From a virus: a DNA stretch of 51,509 bases. The position numbers and the translations under genes are program-made. The notes under the pieces were generated by a model that was not told the DNA's origin, made no database searches, and was given only the letters and a program-made list of their open reading frames with translations. Of the stretch, positions 24,714 to 32,149 are shown in pieces. Each line of letters starts with the position of its first letter. Position 1 is the first letter of the stretch. The stretch spans positions 1 to 51,509 of IMG/VR virus record IMGVR_UViG_3300028590_000551. One strand, 5' to 3'.

Positions 24714-25351
24714 TGGCTACGCCCGCGGCCTTTTACGAGCTGCGCTGGCGCATTGCCGGCAGCGACGGCGCGTGGCTGACGAAGCGCGTGGAAGCCAACA
24801 CCGACCATGTGCGTATTTCAGGGCTGACGCGAGGCGTGAGTTACGAAGGATTCGCCCGCGCCATTTCATCGTTCGGCGCAGCCTCAGATTGGGCGCCCAT
24901 GGACTTCGTGGTGGAGGGCATCACCAACGAAGGTCCGCTGAACTTCCCGCCAGTCACCGTGGGCAACGTGTCGTCGCGCTGGGTGGAGGGAACGGAAGTC
25001 ACGTTCACCGCCACCGACACCGAAGCCACCATCAACGTCACCGCCGGCGTGCTGCAGGTGGGCGACCAGCAGGTGAACTATGGCGCTAGCAGCGCCACGG
25101 TGACTGGCACTGCTGGTTCTTCGCGCGTGGTGTATCTGTACTACGACGATCCGCGCTTCCAGGGAGGCTCGCGCACCTTGGGCACCACCGACAGCAGCGT
25201 CGACTCCATGGCCGACTATGGCCGCATCTTCATCACCGGCATACGCATCACATTCGACACAGTAGGTGGTGGCGGCGTGGGTGGCGGTGGCGGCATCGGC
25301 GGCGGTGGTGGCGGCACCGGCTCTTCCCCCTTCGAGACCCTCGAACCATGA
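24713..25351 (+). CDS. Fn3-like tail tip protein with glycine-rich C-terminus
   Basis: A 212-residue protein. Residues 1-70 read as a fibronectin type III repeat (YELRWRIAGSDGAWLTKRVE; YEGFARAISSFGAASDW), which in many phages is the middle of J. Residues 180-205 are almost pure glycine (GGGGVGGGGGIGGGGGGTG), a pattern like the polyglycine loops of phage S16 adhesin gp38. It starts one base into the stop of the J-like gene (TGATG), so it may be a split-off distal part of the hub. Function is inferred. Confidence 0.6.
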   Translation: MATPAAFYELRWRIAGSDGAWLTKRVEANTDHVRISGLTRGVSYEGFARAISSFGAASDWAPMDFVVEGITNEGPLNFPPVTVGNVSSRWVEGTEVTFTATDTEATINVTAGVLQVGDQQVNYGASSATVTGTAGSSRVVYLYYDDPRFQGGSRTLGTTDSSVDSMADYGRIFITGIRITFDTVGGGGVGGGGGIGGGGGGTGSSPFETLEP

Positions 25352-25770
25352 CGTACATCAAGCGCGACGACATCAACCTGCCCACCGACGAAACCGTGGT
25401 GCAACTGGCAGGCCAACACCTGGTCGCGGTGCGCTGCGAGCGCAAGCGCGTGGCATCCGGGGTGGCCTACCATGCGCAGGCGCGGGCCATTGATGCGGGC
25501 GGCACCACGCTCAACGATGCACGCGGTCGTGCGATCGCCACCGAACTGAAGCACTCGGCACCGATGGATGTCGTGGATCGGCTGGGCGATGGCGCCATTT
25601 CGCGTGAATGCCTGCTGGCCGTTCTCGGAGAGCCGTTGACGCCGCGCGGAGAAGGCGAAGCGCTTCCGCTGATTGCCTGGTCCGCGTCGCTGTTGGCCAG
25701 CGTCAGCATTGCAGTCAGCCTGGCGGCCGCTGATGTCTCGGGCACGGCGGACGCGGGCAACCTGCTGTAG
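25348..25770 (+). CDS. Hypothetical tail-end protein
   Basis: A 140-residue protein translated by ATGA overlap, the last gene of the tail cluster. Its first 60 residues are mixed alpha/beta; residues 110-132 form a hydrophobic Ala/Ser/Leu segment (LPLIAWSASLLASVSIAVSL) that could pack in a trimer or span a membrane. No family is recognised. A role as tail tip or fibre chaperone is possible from position. After it, 57 bases contain the short dyad CCCGCCGCGCGGG, but no T-run. Confidence 0.5.
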   Translation: MTYIKRDDINLPTDETVVQLAGQHLVAVRCERKRVASGVAYHAQARAIDAGGTTLNDARGRAIATELKHSAPMDVVDRLGDGAISRECLLAVLGEPLTPRGEGEALPLIAWSASLLASVSIAVSLAAADVSGTADAGNLL

Positions 25771-25827
25771 GCGGACGCGTTAACCCGCCCGGTAGACCCG
25801 CCGCGCGGGGGCGCGTGGAATGCGGCT

Positions 25828-26409
25828 ATGACCGTGCCGCAACTCCCGCTGCCGATCCGCCAGGACATCGCCATCAAGCGCGTGATCCTGCCGGCGTTGA
25901 AACTGCTGCCGCCGGCGATGACCTCGCTGCCGGCCGTGCTGATGATCCTGTGCATCTTCCTGCAGGAATCGAACCTGGAACACCGCTGGCAGGTTGTGGA
26001 CTTGAAGCGTCCCAACGCGAAGGGCCCGGCCCGTGGGCTGGGCCAGTTCGAGCGCGGCACGCAGGCCAGCCGCGGCGGGGTGTGGGGCATCATGCTGCAC
26101 ACGGCCAGCCGGTTCTGGCTGGCAAAGGTCTGCGAAGCGCTGGGCATCGCGTTCAAGGCCGACGACATCTGGCGGGGTATGGAAACCAGCGACGCGCTGG
26201 CCGTGTGTGCATCGCGCCTGCTGCTGTTCACCGATCCCAAGCCGCTGCCTGCCATAGGCGATGAAGAGGGCGCCTGGCGCTACTACCTGCGCAACTGGCG
26301 GCCCGGGGCGTACACCAACGGCAGCGCCGCCGCTCGCGCCGCGCTGCGTGCGAAGTGGGGACGCAACTATCGCATGGCGCTGTCCGCCGCACAGGCGCAC
26401 TACGGATGA
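25828..26409 (+). CDS. Endolysin, lysozyme-like
   Basis: A 193-residue protein at the head of the lysis cassette. It has the lysozyme-like pattern of a catalytic Glu, E47, in FLQESNLEHRW, followed by a GLGQFERGT motif (70-78) that corresponds to the GLMQ motif of lytic transglycosylases and muramidases. The ordered N-terminus may include a signal-anchor-like stretch (PAVLMILCIFL). It cleaves cell wall glycan. No CHAP or amidase motif is visible. It overlaps the holin gene by ATGA. Confidence 0.6.
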   Translation: MTVPQLPLPIRQDIAIKRVILPALKLLPPAMTSLPAVLMILCIFLQESNLEHRWQVVDLKRPNAKGPARGLGQFERGTQASRGGVWGIMLHTASRFWLAKVCEALGIAFKADDIWRGMETSDALAVCASRLLLFTDPKPLPAIGDEEGAWRYYLRNWRPGAYTNGSAAARAALRAKWGRNYRMALSAAQAHYG

Positions 26410-26852
26410 ACCACCACGCCATCCCCGATGCGCTGATGACGTTGGCGCTGGCCATGACCGTGCCGCTGTGGCCCGGCATCGACGCCTTCAGCCGCTACCC
26501 GGTGCTGGGCATTCCGGTGGCGGCGCTGACCGCGGCCATGCTGGGGTCGGGTTTCAGCTATCTGAAGCGCAAAGGTCAGGACGTGGAGGCGGTGCCGCTT
26601 CGCCTGCTGGGGATCGCGGCCGATGCCTTCATTGGCGGATGGATCGCGGTGGCGCTGCAGCACATCCCGCAGTTGTCGCCCTACGGCATGACGTCCATCC
26701 CGGTGGAAGCGGTGGCCGGGCTGGCGGCGTTCCTGATGCAGGTGGTGCGCATCAAGGCGGCGGACTACTTCGAACGGACCTTCCAGGCGGGGCTGAATGC
26801 CTGGGTGGCGGTTTTCACCAGGGGGAAATCTCGGAATGAGGACACCCCATGA
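26406..26852 (+). CDS. Putative holin
   Basis: A 148-residue protein. Hydrophobic segments at about 9-25, 32-48, 66-85 and 97-112 suggest three or four membrane helices. It sits between the endolysin and a second membrane protein. Holins form inner-membrane lesions at a set time and release endolysin. The start ATG 26406 overlaps the endolysin stop; the stop overlaps the next start (ATGA). The family cannot be named with certainty. Confidence 0.6.
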   Translation: MNHHAIPDALMTLALAMTVPLWPGIDAFSRYPVLGIPVAALTAAMLGSGFSYLKRKGQDVEAVPLRLLGIAADAFIGGWIAVALQHIPQLSPYGMTSIPVEAVAGLAAFLMQVVRIKAADYFERTFQAGLNAWVAVFTRGKSRNEDTP

Positions 26853-27226
26853 TCTGGTTACTGCTGACCGTCAACGCACTGGTGTGCTTCGTTATCTTCT
26901 GGGTGTGCGGCACCTTCCTGCTGGTCGCTGACCGTCCCACGTGCGTGCGGAAGGCCGCGGCGCAGGTGGGGCTGTTGCTGGCCATGGTCGGCGCCTTCGC
27001 CACTGGCATGGCGCCGCTGGTGCAGCCGCACGTGCCGGGCTGGTGGTCGGTGCTGTTGCGGGTCGGCATTGCGATGATCGCGCTGGCGCAGTACGACAAG
27101 GCATTCGGCATTGCCGACCAGGCGCGAAGCCTGGCCATCACCGTCCAGACGGTGCCGCTGCGGCTGTCGCTGTGGTGGTCCGAACGGTTGGCCATCGCAC
27201 ACCGCGCCGCGCGGCTGAAGCGCTGA
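26849..27226 (+). CDS. Second membrane protein of the lysis cassette (holin or antiholin)
   Basis: A 125-residue protein with a hydrophobic N-terminus (IWLLLTVNALVCFVIFWVCG), a second segment at about 40-60 and a third at about 68-85, followed by a basic tail ending AARLKR. It may be the true holin or an antiholin partner of the previous gene; the two cannot be separated by reading. It is translationally coupled on both sides (ATGA before, TGATG after). Confidence 0.55.
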   Translation: MIWLLLTVNALVCFVIFWVCGTFLLVADRPTCVRKAAAQVGLLLAMVGAFATGMAPLVQPHVPGWWSVLLRVGIAMIALAQYDKAFGIADQARSLAITVQTVPLRLSLWWSERLAIAHRAARLKR

Positions 27227-27645
27227 TGTCGCTGCGCGATCACGTGGCGGTCTGGGGCGCGGCGGGCCAGTGGATCGCCGGCCTGGTGCTGGTGCTGGTG
27301 CTGTCGTGGGCGGCGCTGGCCGTATCGGTTGGCGTCAATGCCTGGCAATGGCGCAAGGCCGGCGCGGCGAAGGCGGAGTGCCGCACGCAGATGGAGCAGG
27401 CCGCCCGCCTCGCCATTGAGGCCGAGCAGAAACGCGCCACACAGGCTGAGGCGCAGGCCCGCGCGATCGCCACCGACACTCGAGCCGACACCGCGCGCAG
27501 CGCCGCGCAGACGCAGAGGAATACGTATGCACGGGAAACCGCACTGGCCGGCGTTGCTCTCGCTGGTGATTGCCGCATGCCTGCTGGTGGGATGCCAAGC
27601 ATCCAGCCGGCCATCGACGAAGCCAACGCCGCCGCGGGTGACTGA
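27226..27645 (+). CDS. i-spanin (Rz-like)
   Basis: A 139-residue protein with one N-terminal membrane segment (IAGLVLVLVLSWAALAVSV) followed by a long Ala/Arg/Glu coiled coil in the periplasm. With the o-spanin it bridges inner and outer membranes and fuses them at the last step of lysis. The o-spanin gene starts inside its coding region, in another frame, at 27527, as in lambda Rz/Rz1. Confidence 0.85.
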   Translation: MSLRDHVAVWGAAGQWIAGLVLVLVLSWAALAVSVGVNAWQWRKAGAAKAECRTQMEQAARLAIEAEQKRATQAEAQARAIATDTRADTARSAAQTQRNTYARETALAGVALAGDCRMPAGGMPSIQPAIDEANAAAGD

Positions 27646-27844
27646 CTGCCTGGACGAACCGGCCGGCGAGTTCCCACCCGAGCCGGCTGACCCGGCGCCT
27701 GGTCAGCCCATCACCGATGCGGTGCTGTTGGCGTGGAAGCTGTGGGGTAACCGCGTGATGGGCGTGGCCACCACCGACCGCATCCGCTGGCGCGGCGAGC
27801 GGCGGTGCATCCGCAAGATGGAAGCCGCCGGGCAGATCCGCTAG
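27527..27844 (+). CDS. o-spanin lipoprotein (Rz1-like), overlapping frame
   Basis: A 105-residue lipoprotein that starts at ATG 27527 with GAGGA 6 bases ahead, 119 bases inside the i-spanin gene. The signal peptide ends at lipobox LVGC with lipidated C23; the mature part is Pro-rich (STKPTPPRV; EFPPEPADPAPGQP), as expected for Rz1. It is longer than lambda Rz1 (60 residues). Its 3' end overlaps by 4 bases the convergent lipoprotein gene on the other strand. Confidence 0.85.
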   Translation: MHGKPHWPALLSLVIAACLLVGCQASSRPSTKPTPPRVTDCLDEPAGEFPPEPADPAPGQPITDAVLLAWKLWGNRVMGVATTDRIRWRGERRCIRKMEAAGQIR

Positions 27845-28254
27845 GGCATGCGCTGGCAGTAGGTGCTGTCGCCGTCTACCAGCCAGACCTTCAGCGCGTT
27901 GCGCCACTCGGCGGTTCGCCGTTCGCGCCCCAGTGCATACCCGACCGTGACGGTGGTCGTGCTGCCCGTGTCGGCCGGGGCGAAGTCCACGGTGGAGAAC
28001 AGGTGCCCCAGCGAGCCGTTGATGTTGATGCGTGGCGGCTGCCCCACCACGCCAGGCGCGGCTGCCAGGTTGTAGTTGCCGGTGCCGAAGCAGCGCACCA
28101 GCTGCGCCTGCACGGTCTTGAACGCGTCATCCACCGACAGGGCCGATGCCTGCGACGCGCGCGGCACGTCGGGGTTGTCGCGCAAGGTTTGCGGGTGCGG
28201 CGCGCACGCCGTCATTGTGGCGAGCAGCAACAGCGCGAGCAGGCAAGACTTCAT
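27841..28254 (-). CDS. Lipoprotein, co-transcribed with the prophage repressor
   Basis: A 137-residue protein with signal peptide KSCLLALLLLATMTA and C17 as the predicted lipidated residue (MTAC). AGGGGG lies 6 bases before the ATG. The mature protein is small and beta-rich, with two further cysteines (C56 and C133, approximate). Its start overlaps the repressor stop (ATGA on the minus strand), so it is made in the lysogen. Small lipoproteins expressed from prophages include superinfection exclusion (Cor, T1/phi80) and serum resistance (Bor, lambda) proteins; no homology to them is seen. A role at the lysogen surface is inferred. Confidence 0.7.
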   Translation of the reverse strand: MKSCLLALLLLATMTACAPHPQTLRDNPDVPRASQASALSVDDAFKTVQAQLVRCFGTGNYNLAAAPGVVGQPPRININGSLGHLFSTVDFAPADTGSTTTVTVGYALGRERRTAEWRNALKVWLVDGDSTYCQRMP

Positions 28255-28658
28255 GTTGACCCCCTTGGCTTGACCCCGACGAACTGTAACAGCCCCTCGC
28301 GCTGTTCGGCGCTCAGGCTTTCCAGCCAGGCGTGCAGTGCAGCCAGCGTGTCGTCGGCAATGTAGTGCTCGCGATGCTCGCGCAGGACCCCGGTACCGCC
28401 GCCGGTCCCTGCATCCAGTTCGGGCACTCCGCGGCCCGTAGCCAACCACTCGAACGCCACGCGGAAGTCGGTGGCCAGCGTGATCATGCGCTCGAGCTCG
28501 GGCAGCGCTAAACCCGCCAGCCATTTGCGGGCGGTTTCGCGGGTGACCGCATATCGGTTGGCGAGGGCACCCGTGCGGGCGCGGTCAGCGGGAAACCGGG
28601 CGCGGTCGAGCGCCTTGTGCAGGCGCCCGGCGAATTCCTGATAGGGCGCGGTTGGCAT
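28251..28658 (-). CDS. CI-type prophage repressor without peptidase domain
   Basis: A 135-residue protein with a helix-turn-helix at about 30-53 (ALANRYAVTRETARKWLAGL) and an acidic helical C-terminus (TLAALHAWLESLSAEQREGL). It is divergent from the cro-like gene across a 170-bp control region and so is the likely lysogeny repressor. No S24 (LexA-like) peptidase domain with Ser/Lys dyad is present, so RecA-driven self-cleavage is unlikely. The ATG at 28658 has no ribosome site nearby, which suggests a leaderless mRNA as for lambda cI, or an alternative start. Confidence 0.7.
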   Translation of the reverse strand: MPTAPYQEFAGRLHKALDRARFPADRARTGALANRYAVTRETARKWLAGLALPELERMITLATDFRVAFEWLATGRGVPELDAGTGGGTGVLREHREHYIADDTLAALHAWLESLSAEQREGLLQFVGVKPRGST

Positions 28659-28741
28659 GGGACTCAACAGGAGGCCCGCCACTCCAATCAGGGGTTCGGC
28701 CACCGTGCGGGGGCGGGGGCCAGGCGGCCCCACGTTCAGAC

Positions 28742-28827
28742 CGCAACCCATTGTTGCGCAGCACCAGCCGACGAATGGCAATTTTGAGTTGTTGACAAGC
28801 GCAATTTGCGGTTGTAGTTTTCGCAAC
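28742..28827. promoter_or_regulatory. Operator cluster of the lysis-lysogeny switch
   Basis: Repeated CGCAA/TTGCG half-sites: CGCAAC and GTTGCG with a 5-bp gap (28742-28758), CGCAATTTGCG (28800-28810), and CGCAAC (28822-28827), with further weaker copies. The middle one lies between the -35 and -10 of the rightward promoter, and the last at the transcription start. These are likely binding sites for the repressor and the Cro-like protein. Confidence 0.6.
28792..28820 (+). promoter_or_regulatory. Rightward early promoter (PR-like)
   Basis: TTGACA (28792-28797), a 17-bp spacer, and TAGTTT (28815-28820). The predicted start point is about 28827, at most 2 bases from the cro-like ATG (28829), so the transcript would be leaderless or nearly so. 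A repressor-type palindrome occupies the spacer. Confidence 0.7.
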
Positions 28828-28828
28828 T

Positions 28829-29062
28829 ATGAATTGCATCCCGACCCAACCCCAGAACCCGGTCGACCTGTGGGTGGCGCTGTTCCCGACCGTAGGCGAA
28901 GCCGCCAATGCGGCCGGCGTGTCCACCGAAATGCTGCGCAAGATCCGCCGTCGTGGGTACGTTTCCACGCGGGATCGGGCCATCAAGATGGCGGAGGCGG
29001 CGGGCGGGGTAGTGACGGCCGCCGAACTGCTGGCGGTGCATCAGGCCGCGGGGGCGCACTGA
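28829..29062 (+). CDS. Cro-like regulator
   Basis: A 77-residue protein, the first gene of the rightward early operon. The helix-turn-helix is at about 20-45 (TVGEAANAAGVSTEMLRKIR), similar to YdaS/Cro-type phage regulators. It is divergent from the repressor gene. There is no Shine-Dalgarno before the ATG, which fits the leaderless start predicted from the promoter. The stop overlaps the serine recombinase start (TGATG). Confidence 0.75.
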   Translation: MNCIPTQPQNPVDLWVALFPTVGEAANAAGVSTEMLRKIRRRGYVSTRDRAIKMAEAAGGVVTAAELLAVHQAAGAH

Positions 29063-29856
29063 TGCGCGCCCTGGGCTACATCCGCGTGTCGACCGAAGAG
29101 CAGGCGGGGCAGGGGCACAGCCTGGCCCTGCAGCCCGACATGATCCGCCAGTGGTGCGGCCTGTTCGGCCACACCCTGGTCGACGTGGTGGAAGACCGGG
29201 GCATCAGCGCCGGCATCGCGCTGCACAAGCGCCCCGGGGGCCGTGAACTGCTTCGCCGCCTGCGCGCCGGTGAAGCCGACGTGGTGGTGGTCTACCGGCT
29301 CGACCGCCTGTTCCGAAACGCGCAGCACGGGCTCAACTTCGTACGCGACGAACTGGACCGCACGGGCGTGGCGCTGCAGTCCATCAGCGAAAAGGTGGAC
29401 ACCACCACGGCGGTGGGCAAGTTCGTGCTGACCATCCTGATGGGTGCCGCCGAATACGAACGCGACCTGGTCCGCGAGCGCACGCGCGCCACGCAGCAGT
29501 CGCTGCGCGAGCGGGGCAGGGTGTACGGCACCACGCCGTATGGCTGTGTGGCCATGGGCGGCACGTGGAGCGATGACGCCGGCCGCGTGGTGGGGCAGTC
29601 GCTGTTCCGCGACCCGGCCACCTGGCCGCACCGCGAACTGATCATGGACCTTCGCGGCCCACACGACGGTCCTGCGCAGATGAGCCTGGAAGCCATCGCC
29701 GACGAACTGTTCAAGCGCGGCATACGCGCGCCCAACGGCGGCAAGCGCTGGCAGAAAACGTCGGTGTCTCGGGTGATCAATTCGCATGGCGGGTTGAAAC
29801 ATATCCCGGCCATGCCGGTGGTTCACGAAGCTGCGGTTTCGGGGGGCGAGGCATGA
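29062..29856 (+). CDS. Serine recombinase (resolvase/invertase type)
   Basis: A 264-residue protein. The N-terminal catalytic domain has YIRVSTEEQ with nucleophile S10, arginines around 62-66, and RLDRLFRN (79-86). The ISEKVDTTTAVGKF segment is typical. A C-terminal part with KRGIRAPNGGKRWQKTSVSR resembles the recombinase domain PF07508 but is short; it lacks the zinc ribbon and coiled coil of large serine integrases. It is immediately after cro, an unusual place for a recombinase. It may invert or excise a segment or help resolve replicons, but no inverted-repeat target was recognised next to it. Confidence 0.85.
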   Translation: MRALGYIRVSTEEQAGQGHSLALQPDMIRQWCGLFGHTLVDVVEDRGISAGIALHKRPGGRELLRRLRAGEADVVVVYRLDRLFRNAQHGLNFVRDELDRTGVALQSISEKVDTTTAVGKFVLTILMGAAEYERDLVRERTRATQQSLRERGRVYGTTPYGCVAMGGTWSDDAGRVVGQSLFRDPATWPHRELIMDLRGPHDGPAQMSLEAIADELFKRGIRAPNGGKRWQKTSVSRVINSHGGLKHIPAMPVVHEAAVSGGEA

Positions 29857-30140
29857 CCACGCGCCCGAGTCGCCACCCCAACCCGGCACGCCCTGCGTGG
29901 GTTTATCAAGGCACCGACGCGCTGAAGAACGCCGCACTGACGTGCTGCCAGATGTCCTACGCGCTTTCGCTGCGTCGTCAGTTGGCATCGCGCCTGATGC
30001 GCGACGCGTCGGACGTTTCCATCCACTTCACCCGGTCGCCTCTGGGTGCGGAGTTCGCGGGGATCTTCGACGCATGCCGTCGTGAAGTGGCCCGGATCGA
30101 ACGCGCCGACCGGCGCCTAGCCCACGAGGTCCATTCATGA
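29853..30140 (+). CDS. Hypothetical early protein
   Basis: A 95-residue basic protein in the early operon, coupled by ATGA at both ends. The N-terminus is Pro/Arg-rich (TTRPSRHPNPARPAW), followed by three helices with two adjacent Cys (TCCQMSYALS). It has no recognised family. Nucleic-acid contact is a guess from its charge. Confidence 0.5.
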   Translation: MTTRPSRHPNPARPAWVYQGTDALKNAALTCCQMSYALSLRRQLASRLMRDASDVSIHFTRSPLGAEFAGIFDACRREVARIERADRRLAHEVHS

Positions 30141-30454
30141 GTCGCGTTCTCACGTGCGTCTATTGCGGTCGCGAGTATCCGCAGGACACTCCCGCTCACG
30201 GTGACAAAATCCTTACCGACCACATCGCTGTTTGCGAAAAGCACCCGATGCGAAAGGTGGTGCGTGAACGCGACGTGCTGCGCGCCGCGCTGGCGGGGTT
30301 GGTCGGTGTAGACGACGGCGGCGAACTGATCGAAATGGCAGCAGCCATCAGCGCACTTCCGGCCAGCGCTGACGATAAGGAAGCGATGGTCGCTGGCGTC
30401 AAGGCACTGATGCTCACGTCTGCGCACGCAGAGTTGCGGAGCGCGGTGGCATGA
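30137..30454 (+). CDS. Small zinc-finger-like early protein
   Basis: A 105-residue protein with CVYCGREYPQDTPAHGDKIL and a later HIAVCEKHP, a CxxC...HxxxC pattern of a zinc-binding finger at about 7-36. The remaining part is helical and acidic. It is coupled to both neighbours by ATGA. It is a common type of small phage early protein; the partner is unknown. Confidence 0.55.
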   Translation: MSRVLTCVYCGREYPQDTPAHGDKILTDHIAVCEKHPMRKVVRERDVLRAALAGLVGVDDGGELIEMAAAISALPASADDKEAMVAGVKALMLTSAHAELRSAVA

Positions 30455-30678
30455 GTCTAGACACCCCGCTGACGCTCGACGAAGCGCGCGAAGTCGCCCG
30501 CCTGCAGCACGAAATCACCGTGCTGCGCGAGGCCCGCGAAGTCGTCACCAATTCCGCCACGCCGGCCGTGATCTACGGCCGCATGGACGACCTGATCAAC
30601 CGCCGCCAAGACGCGCTGCTGGGCATCTTCCAGCAGGCGCAGGGTGCGGTCCTTTCCGAAGTCAACCTGCGCGCATAA
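30451..30678 (+). CDS. Hypothetical helical early protein
   Basis: A 75-residue, mostly helical protein (LDEAREVARLQHEITVLREA) with coiled-coil character in the first half. It starts in an ATGA overlap. A dimeric regulator or scaffold of another early protein is possible. No family is recognised. Confidence 0.5.
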   Translation: MSLDTPLTLDEAREVARLQHEITVLREAREVVTNSATPAVIYGRMDDLINRRQDALLGIFQQAQGAVLSEVNLRA

Positions 30679-30695
30679 CACAGAGGAGCATAGCC

Positions 30696-30944
30696 ATGTC
30701 CGAAATCATCAAGGGCGCCACCTACACCGACAAAATTACCGGCTTCACGGGCGTGGCCATCGGCCACTGCGAATACCTGACCGGCTGCAATCAGACGCTG
30801 CTGCAGCCGAAGGGCGACGACCCGACGAAGAAAGCCGAGGGCCACTGGTTCGACGACCAGCGGTTGGAGTCGACCGACGCGCCCGTCATCACCCTGGACA
30901 ACGGCGCCACGCCCGGCTGCGACATGCCGGCGCCGGTGATCTGA
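30696..30944 (+). CDS. Hypothetical phage protein
   Basis: An 82-residue beta-rich protein (IIKGATYTDKITGFTGVAIG; KAEGHWFDDQRLES). GGAG lies 9 bases before the ATG. The pattern of a short beta-barrel with a DNGATPGCDMPAPVI tail is seen in small phage early proteins of this group, without known role. One Cys pair (C25 and C31) could bind a metal. Confidence 0.55.
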   Translation: MSEIIKGATYTDKITGFTGVAIGHCEYLTGCNQTLLQPKGDDPTKKAEGHWFDDQRLESTDAPVITLDNGATPGCDMPAPVI

Positions 30945-30954
30945 GGCCATCGCC

Positions 30955-31557
30955 ATGGTCAAGCGCGCCACCCGTTCCCAAGTCATCGCCACGCTGGTCA
31001 ACGCTGCCGTGCTGGAAAGCCGCACGCAGTGGAACGCCTATGCGGCCGAAGTGGTCCTGCACTACCACGACACCGTTGCCGTGGAGGACCGCGACGTGGA
31101 ATTCCACGTGGCCACCACCGCCGACAACCACGAACGCGCCACGCGTCTGAACACGCAGACGGTGCGCCGCATCCTGTCGGGCGAAATCCGCATGTGCGTG
31201 GACATCGAGGAATCGCTGATCAATGCGCTGCCCGAACCGTACCGCGACCACGTGCTGGCGGAACTGCTGGGGCGCGATGGCCTGATCCTTGCCCGCAAGC
31301 CGCCCATGCCGCACGACGTAGTGGGTCAGGTTGGCGCGCCCGCCGAACTGATGCGGCGGGCGGCAGATGCTGTGCAGGCCATCGCGCCGATGCTGGCCGA
31401 CAACAACGCCATCGGCCCGGAAGACCAGCACCACTTCGCCAAGGCCTTGGCCGAACTGCACGAAAGCATGGGCGCGCACCTGACCGCCGCCGCCATGATC
31501 ACCGATGCCATGGGCAAGCTGCCCGGCGGCAAGCCGTCGCTGAAGGTGGTGGGCTGA
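30955..31557 (+). CDS. Hypothetical phage regulatory-type protein
   Basis: A 200-residue protein. The first 110 residues have an HTH-like layout (TRLNTQTVRRILSGEIRMCV) and a following helical segment, then an Ala-rich helical C-terminus with HHFAKALAELHESMGAHLTA. It resembles conserved proteins of transposable or lambda-like phages that lie in early operons, but the function is unknown. The stop overlaps the next ATG (TGATG). Confidence 0.5.
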   Translation: MVKRATRSQVIATLVNAAVLESRTQWNAYAAEVVLHYHDTVAVEDRDVEFHVATTADNHERATRLNTQTVRRILSGEIRMCVDIEESLINALPEPYRDHVLAELLGRDGLILARKPPMPHDVVGQVGAPAELMRRAADAVQAIAPMLADNNAIGPEDQHHFAKALAELHESMGAHLTAAAMITDAMGKLPGGKPSLKVVG

Positions 31558-31928
31558 TGGCCGCGCTGACCGAAATCGTGGGGGTGATGGCGGCCAACGA
31601 AGAAATCACCGACGTGGTCGCGCTGATGGATTCGCACCCGCTGTGCCCTTCGTTCTTGTCGATCATGGAGCCCGGGGAAATGCCGTACGAAGGCGCGGCC
31701 CGCATCGGCATCCGCAATCCGGCGTGGGATCGGGAGAGCGGCCGAGACGTGCCGGAGTGGATCGACGGCGATCCGATCTACCCGGGCAGTCCGGAAGCGC
31801 GCCGGTTCTTTGGAAACTTCATCGGCCTGAGCCGTGTTTTCACGATCGACACCGACGATCAAATGCAGATCGCCAAGATGCGCGCGGCCATATCCGCGAA
31901 CCTCGCCAAGTTCGGGGGTGCGAAGTGA
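31557..31928 (+). CDS. Hypothetical early protein
   Basis: A 123-residue acidic protein with mixed helices and loops (NPAWDRESGRDVPEWIDGDP) and a helical C-terminus. It is coupled to both neighbours. No family, catalytic residue or membrane segment is recognised. Confidence 0.5.
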   Translation: MAALTEIVGVMAANEEITDVVALMDSHPLCPSFLSIMEPGEMPYEGAARIGIRNPAWDRESGRDVPEWIDGDPIYPGSPEARRFFGNFIGLSRVFTIDTDDQMQIAKMRAAISANLAKFGGAK

Positions 31929-32149
31929 GCACCTGGCAGCAGTGGTTCCCCGGTTCCGACCCGGACCGCCACGGCTGGTGGCGCCTGATCCGCTTCGAAC
32001 AGGTCGACGGCGACGGCAAGCCGATGGGCAAGCCACAGGTGGCGCTGACGCCGGGCAACTACCCGCGCCAGTTCCCCAGCGAAGAGATCGCGCAGCGGGC
32101 GGCCAATGTCCTGAATCAGGAAGAGGCCGAGGACCGCGCCCATGCGTGA
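31925..32149 (+). CDS. Hypothetical early protein
   Basis: A 74-residue protein starting at GTG 31925 (GTGA overlap) with a tryptophan-rich N-terminus (STWQQWFPGSDPDRHGWWRL). The compact RFEQVDGDGKPMGKP centre suggests a small beta fold. No function is recognised. It overlaps the next gene by 8 bases. Confidence 0.5.
   Translation: MSTWQQWFPGSDPDRHGWWRLIRFEQVDGDGKPMGKPQVALTPGNYPRQFPSEEIAQRAANVLNQEEAEDRAHA

Noticed and set aside
27805-28365. A 186-codon plus-strand frame between the spanins and cro
   Set aside because: It is antisense to the lipoprotein and repressor genes, both of which have convincing starts, signal peptide or HTH.
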